64,000 nt of DNA from Flavobacteriales bacterium. Lineage in GTDB: Bacteria > Bacteroidota > Bacteroidia > CAIKAF01. The notes beneath the pieces are model-generated. The model was not told where the DNA came from, did no database searches, and was given only the letters and a program-made list of their open reading frames with translations. Position numbers and translations under genes: made by a program. The DNA is taken from contig JANWKT010000014.1 of NCBI GenBank assembly GCA_025451235.1, positions 248,001 through 312,000 of the forward strand. The letters are read 5' to 3'. Below are positions 61,054 to 64,000 of the stretch, in pieces; within the stretch, counting starts at the first letter, position 1; every line of letters starts with the position of its first letter.

Positions 61054-64000
61054 ATGCTGAATATTAGGTATACTATATTTCCAAATGTTAGGCGAGGGTT
61101 GATTATTTTCTTTGTCCTATTCCCATGTGCTTTATTTGGCCAGTATGCTTCCTTTATCAACTATAATTTAAACAGTGGATTACCTTCGAATACTGCTTAT
61201 TTTATTTTAAAAGATTCCAAAGGTTACTTATGGATTACTACCGATCGTGGTTTGGTAAAATATGATGGATACAGTTTTACTACTTATACTACTACCGATG
61301 GTGTATCAGATAATGAGATCTTTGAGGCATATGAAGACAGTAAAAAAAGAATATGGTTTTCCACCTTTAATGGAATACCCACTATTTACTCAGAGGGCAA
61401 ATTTTATAGTTTCGAATATTTATTTAAAAAATACGAAAGGGTAGCAACAGGCCCGTGCTACAGGATACTGGAGAAGGATAGCAGTCTTTGGTTCCTGAAC
61501 AGAAAGGCTATTTATAGAGTAACCAATAATAGGATCCATGCTTTCTCCGCCAAGAAGACCACCTTGTCTTCCATGGCCTATCATGAAGGATGGAAAAAAA
61601 TGTATTTTCTCAACTCATCGGTTAGTTGGGTCATTAGTATTGATGAAAATAACAAGTTGGATACAATTCCGATAAATATTTCTCCATCTACCAATATTTC
61701 AAAAGCCCTGATCAAGGATAACTTTTTGTACTATACCTCCTGGAAAAACTTTTGTGGTTGGGACCTGGAGCATAATACCGGATTTTCGGTGGAACTTGGA
61801 ACAGAGCTGTTGTCTATCCAGGATCCTAACAATGATACTACTTTGTTGATAGGTGCATCTAATGGCGTGTATGAATTCAATATTAAAAACCATTCCTGGA
61901 GGGAAAAATTCAGAGACCAACCAGGAATTTCATCCATATTCATTGATTCGGACCGATCTTACTGGACCACTTCACTCAATAGTGGGATCAGTTTTTTTGG
62001 TAATGAAAAGGTAGAAATATTAAATAATCGAAATGCTATCCCCTTTGAATATGTATCCCTGGTAAAAAAAATGGGGAACAGGCTTTTAATTGCGTCGGAT
62101 AAGTTCAGGTTTTGTATTTATAACTTGTCGACGAAAAAAGTGGAAGCGTATTTTGATGAAGCAGATAGGGTTCCCGGAAGAGGCTTTGCCAATAGCATGA
62201 GGAAGGCAACCAACGGAGATATATATGTAAGCTTTAGGGTTGTCTTGATAAAAATCGATAAGAACGGAAAGATTTCAAGAATAGGTTTGAAAGAGGTAAG
62301 CTATGACTTTATCTTTACACCTGATTATTATGTGGCGGTTCACGTAGATCAGATTTCCAGAAGAAAATCTTCAGAGTCCATTACAGGTTTAAGTGAAGAT
62401 TATGAGTCGATGGCTTTAACCGGCCGGCATTTGTTTTACGATTCAACCAATGCCCATATGTATGCATATGGAGCGAATGGATTATTTAAGGTGAATGTGG
62501 ACAGCTTTAACTATGTTACCAATTATTCTCATTATAAGCAGATATCCACGAACGTTTCAACAATGGCTAAGTTCAATGATAGTTTGTTGATCGTTGGAAG
62601 CACTCTGAGCGGTATCCATTTTTTAAAGAGAGATAAGATTATTGCCGGAATTGGTATTGATCAGGGATTATCATCAAATTATGTGAATTGTGTTTTTGTA
62701 GATGGGAATGAAGTTTGGATAGGAACAGATAAAGGAATCAATGTGCTTACGGTCGATTTAGTCAAGGCAAACATGAACATGTACCAGTTGGGCAAAAAAG
62801 ATGGGATCTTTAACAATGAGATCAATGATATCACCATTGAAAATGATACGGTATTTGTTGCGACGCCATCTGGACTCTTTTTCTTCCACCGGAACAACGT
62901 TAACCGAATAGTGGAAAAACCTACATTGAATATTGAATATGTTACAGTTAATTCGGAGAGTCTCGAATTGCAGGAGGAGTACCAATTAAATCCATATCAA
63001 AACAATGTAAAGGTGAAATTCACCGGGATTTCCTATAATGCACTGGGAAATATTGTGTATCGATATAAACTTACCCCTGCCGACGATCTATGGCATTATA
63101 CCACTTCCAGGGAAATTGAATATCCTTCTTTGTCGCCCAACGAATATACATTGGTGATCCAGTGTAAGGGAAACAGAGGAGGCTGGTCGGAGGTGAGGAA
63201 AATTAAGTTTGAGATTGCCCCTTCCTTCTGGCAACGGACTACTGTAAGGATCCTTTTCGTTATCCTATTCTTTGTAGTTATAGGACTTCTGGTGCGTATA
63301 AGGTTCAAGGCCATCAAAAAAGGCCATTTGATCAAAGAAAAACTTTTGAAACTCGAAAATGAAAAATTGGAGGACATCAAGAACCAGGCCATCAAGGATA
63401 AGGAACTGATTGAATTAGAGCAACAGGCATTAAGATTGCATATGAATCCCCACTTTATTTTCAATGCCATCAACGCCATTCAGGGATTTTATGCTGGAAA
63501 TGAGGTGAACAAAGCCAAACAGTTCATCAGCTATTTTTCCAAGTTGCTTAGAATGATACTCGAAACCTCTAAAGAAAAACTGGTTCCTGTAAGCACTGAG
63601 GTAGAGATCATTAAAAATTACCTGGAACTGTTTTTACTTCGATTTGAAGATAAATATTCTTATCATATCAAACTGGATCCGGATATTGATTCAGAAAGTA
63701 TTATGATACCACCCATGGTGGTTCAGCCGTTTGTTGAAAATGCTGTATTGCATGGGATCTCCCCTATGAAGACCAAGGGAGAGATCAATATTGATTTTGA
63801 GCTTGAAGAAGATGTACTTAAGATCAGCATCCGTGACAATGGAATAGGCCGGAAAAAATCAGAGGAACTTAAAATGTTCTCCAAATCAAAGTCAACAGGC
63901 ATCAAAGTAACCCAAATGAGGTTGAAGCATTTGAATGAACAGCTCAATGATGGGCACCTGGTAGAGATCATAGATCTGGAAGAAAAGGGTATTTCCATAG
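61054..64000 (+). CDS. Hybrid propeller sensor histidine kinase, LytS type, 3' truncated
   Basis: The frame runs from the ATG at 61054 to the window end without a stop (982 codons). Signal peptide to about residue 29. Residues about 30-600 are two-component-regulator propeller repeats (GYLWITTDRGLVKYDGYSF, RIWFSTFNGIP, VWIGTDKGINVL), then a Y_Y_Y-type domain (about 640-720), one membrane helix (about 733-750), a coiled linker, and a His_kinase (LytS/YehU) domain. The phosphoacceptor is H800 in LHMNPHFIFNAIN, and the N-box is VVQPFVENAVLHGI, the G-box DNGIGRKKS. Partners of such kinases are LytTR response regulators, normally encoded next to them; the gene would be beyond the right edge. Confidence 0.93.
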   Translation, partial: MLNIRYTIFPNVRRGLIIFFVLFPCALFGQYASFINYNLNSGLPSNTAYFILKDSKGYLWITTDRGLVKYDGYSFTTYTTTDGVSDNEIFEAYEDSKKRIWFSTFNGIPTIYSEGKFYSFEYLFKKYERVATGPCYRILEKDSSLWFLNRKAIYRVTNNRIHAFSAKKTTLSSMAYHEGWKKMYFLNSSVSWVISIDENNKLDTIPINISPSTNISKALIKDNFLYYTSWKNFCGWDLEHNTGFSVELGTELLSIQDPNNDTTLLIGASNGVYEFNIKNHSWREKFRDQPGISSIFIDSDRSYWTTSLNSGISFFGNEKVEILNNRNAIPFEYVSLVKKMGNRLLIASDKFRFCIYNLSTKKVEAYFDEADRVPGRGFANSMRKATNGDIYVSFRVVLIKIDKNGKISRIGLKEVSYDFIFTPDYYVAVHVDQISRRKSSESITGLSEDYESMALTGRHLFYDSTNAHMYAYGANGLFKVNVDSFNYVTNYSHYKQISTNVSTMAKFNDSLLIVGSTLSGIHFLKRDKIIAGIGIDQGLSSNYVNCVFVDGNEVWIGTDKGINVLTVDLVKANMNMYQLGKKDGIFNNEINDITIENDTVFVATPSGLFFFHRNNVNRIVEKPTLNIEYVTVNSESLELQEEYQLNPYQNNVKVKFTGISYNALGNIVYRYKLTPADDLWHYTTSREIEYPSLSPNEYTLVIQCKGNRGGWSEVRKIKFEIAPSFWQRTTVRILFVILFFVVIGLLVRIRFKAIKKGHLIKEKLLKLENEKLEDIKNQAIKDKELIELEQQALRLHMNPHFIFNAINAIQGFYAGNEVNKAKQFISYFSKLLRMILETSKEKLVPVSTEVEIIKNYLELFLLRFEDKYSYHIKLDPDIDSESIMIPPMVVQPFVENAVLHGISPMKTKGEINIDFELEEDVLKISIRDNGIGRKKSEELKMFSKSKSTGIKVTQMRLKHLNEQLNDGHLVEIIDLEEKGISI

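Overview
The window comes from a Bacteroidota chromosome, most likely an uncultivated Sphingobacteriia/Chitinophagia-like or Flavobacteriia-like lineage at roughly 40% GC. The evidence is several very long secreted proteins with type IX secretion (T9SS) C-terminal sorting domains of type A and type B, promoters with the Bacteroidota -7 element TAnnTTTG, weak Shine-Dalgarno signals, an archaeal/eukaryote-type short ProRS, and a LytS-type hybrid sensor at the right end. No tRNA, rRNA operon, phage, transposase or CRISPR array was seen. One structural RNA, RNase P RNA (rnpB), is clear.

Layout. 1-8.5 kb: partial anmK, a secreted protein, an ECF sigma factor with a small membrane protein, proS, a lipoprotein/outer-membrane protein pair and an endo/exonuclease/phosphatase protein. 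8.6-14.3 kb: a T9SS-secreted amidase, a pair of STAS-like paralogues behind a phased repeat array, and asnS. 14.3-19.4 kb: a small four-helix-bundle gene bounded by inverted repeats, a Tim44-like zinc-ribbon protein, a thioesterase and a PcrA/UvrD helicase. 19.7-29.7 kb: a 2137-residue repeat protein (17 exact 240-bp units) and mfd. 30-39 kb: an OmpA/TPR lipoprotein, a GNAT acetyltransferase, aspartate kinase and a trypsin-like T9SS protease. 39-48.6 kb: an XRE regulator, a fused 2-oxoacid dehydrogenase E1, and three T9SS cargo proteins. 48.6-54.9 kb: a glycosyltransferase fused to a sugar-transferase-like tail, recR, a DUF4476-like gene behind a second phased repeat array, and a padR-pspC operon with an obvious operator. 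55-64 kb: rnpB, four tandem serine-hydrolase paralogues (the first has lost its catalytic serine), and a truncated two-component propeller sensor kinase.

Most genes are housekeeping (tRNA charging, DNA repair, lysine/threonine entry, branched-chain or pyruvate-type oxidation) mixed with envelope and secretion functions. The least ordinary features are non-coding. (1) Two arrays of degenerate direct repeats with a strict 21-bp period lie upstream of unrelated genes (11730 and 51914). (2) A four-helix-bundle gene is enclosed by 32-33 bp inverted repeats and sits exactly between two stop codons, like a small cassette; a gene-less hairpin with a similar style of internal repetition lies at 2906. 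(3) The intergenic regions hold an unusually high density of large palindromes.
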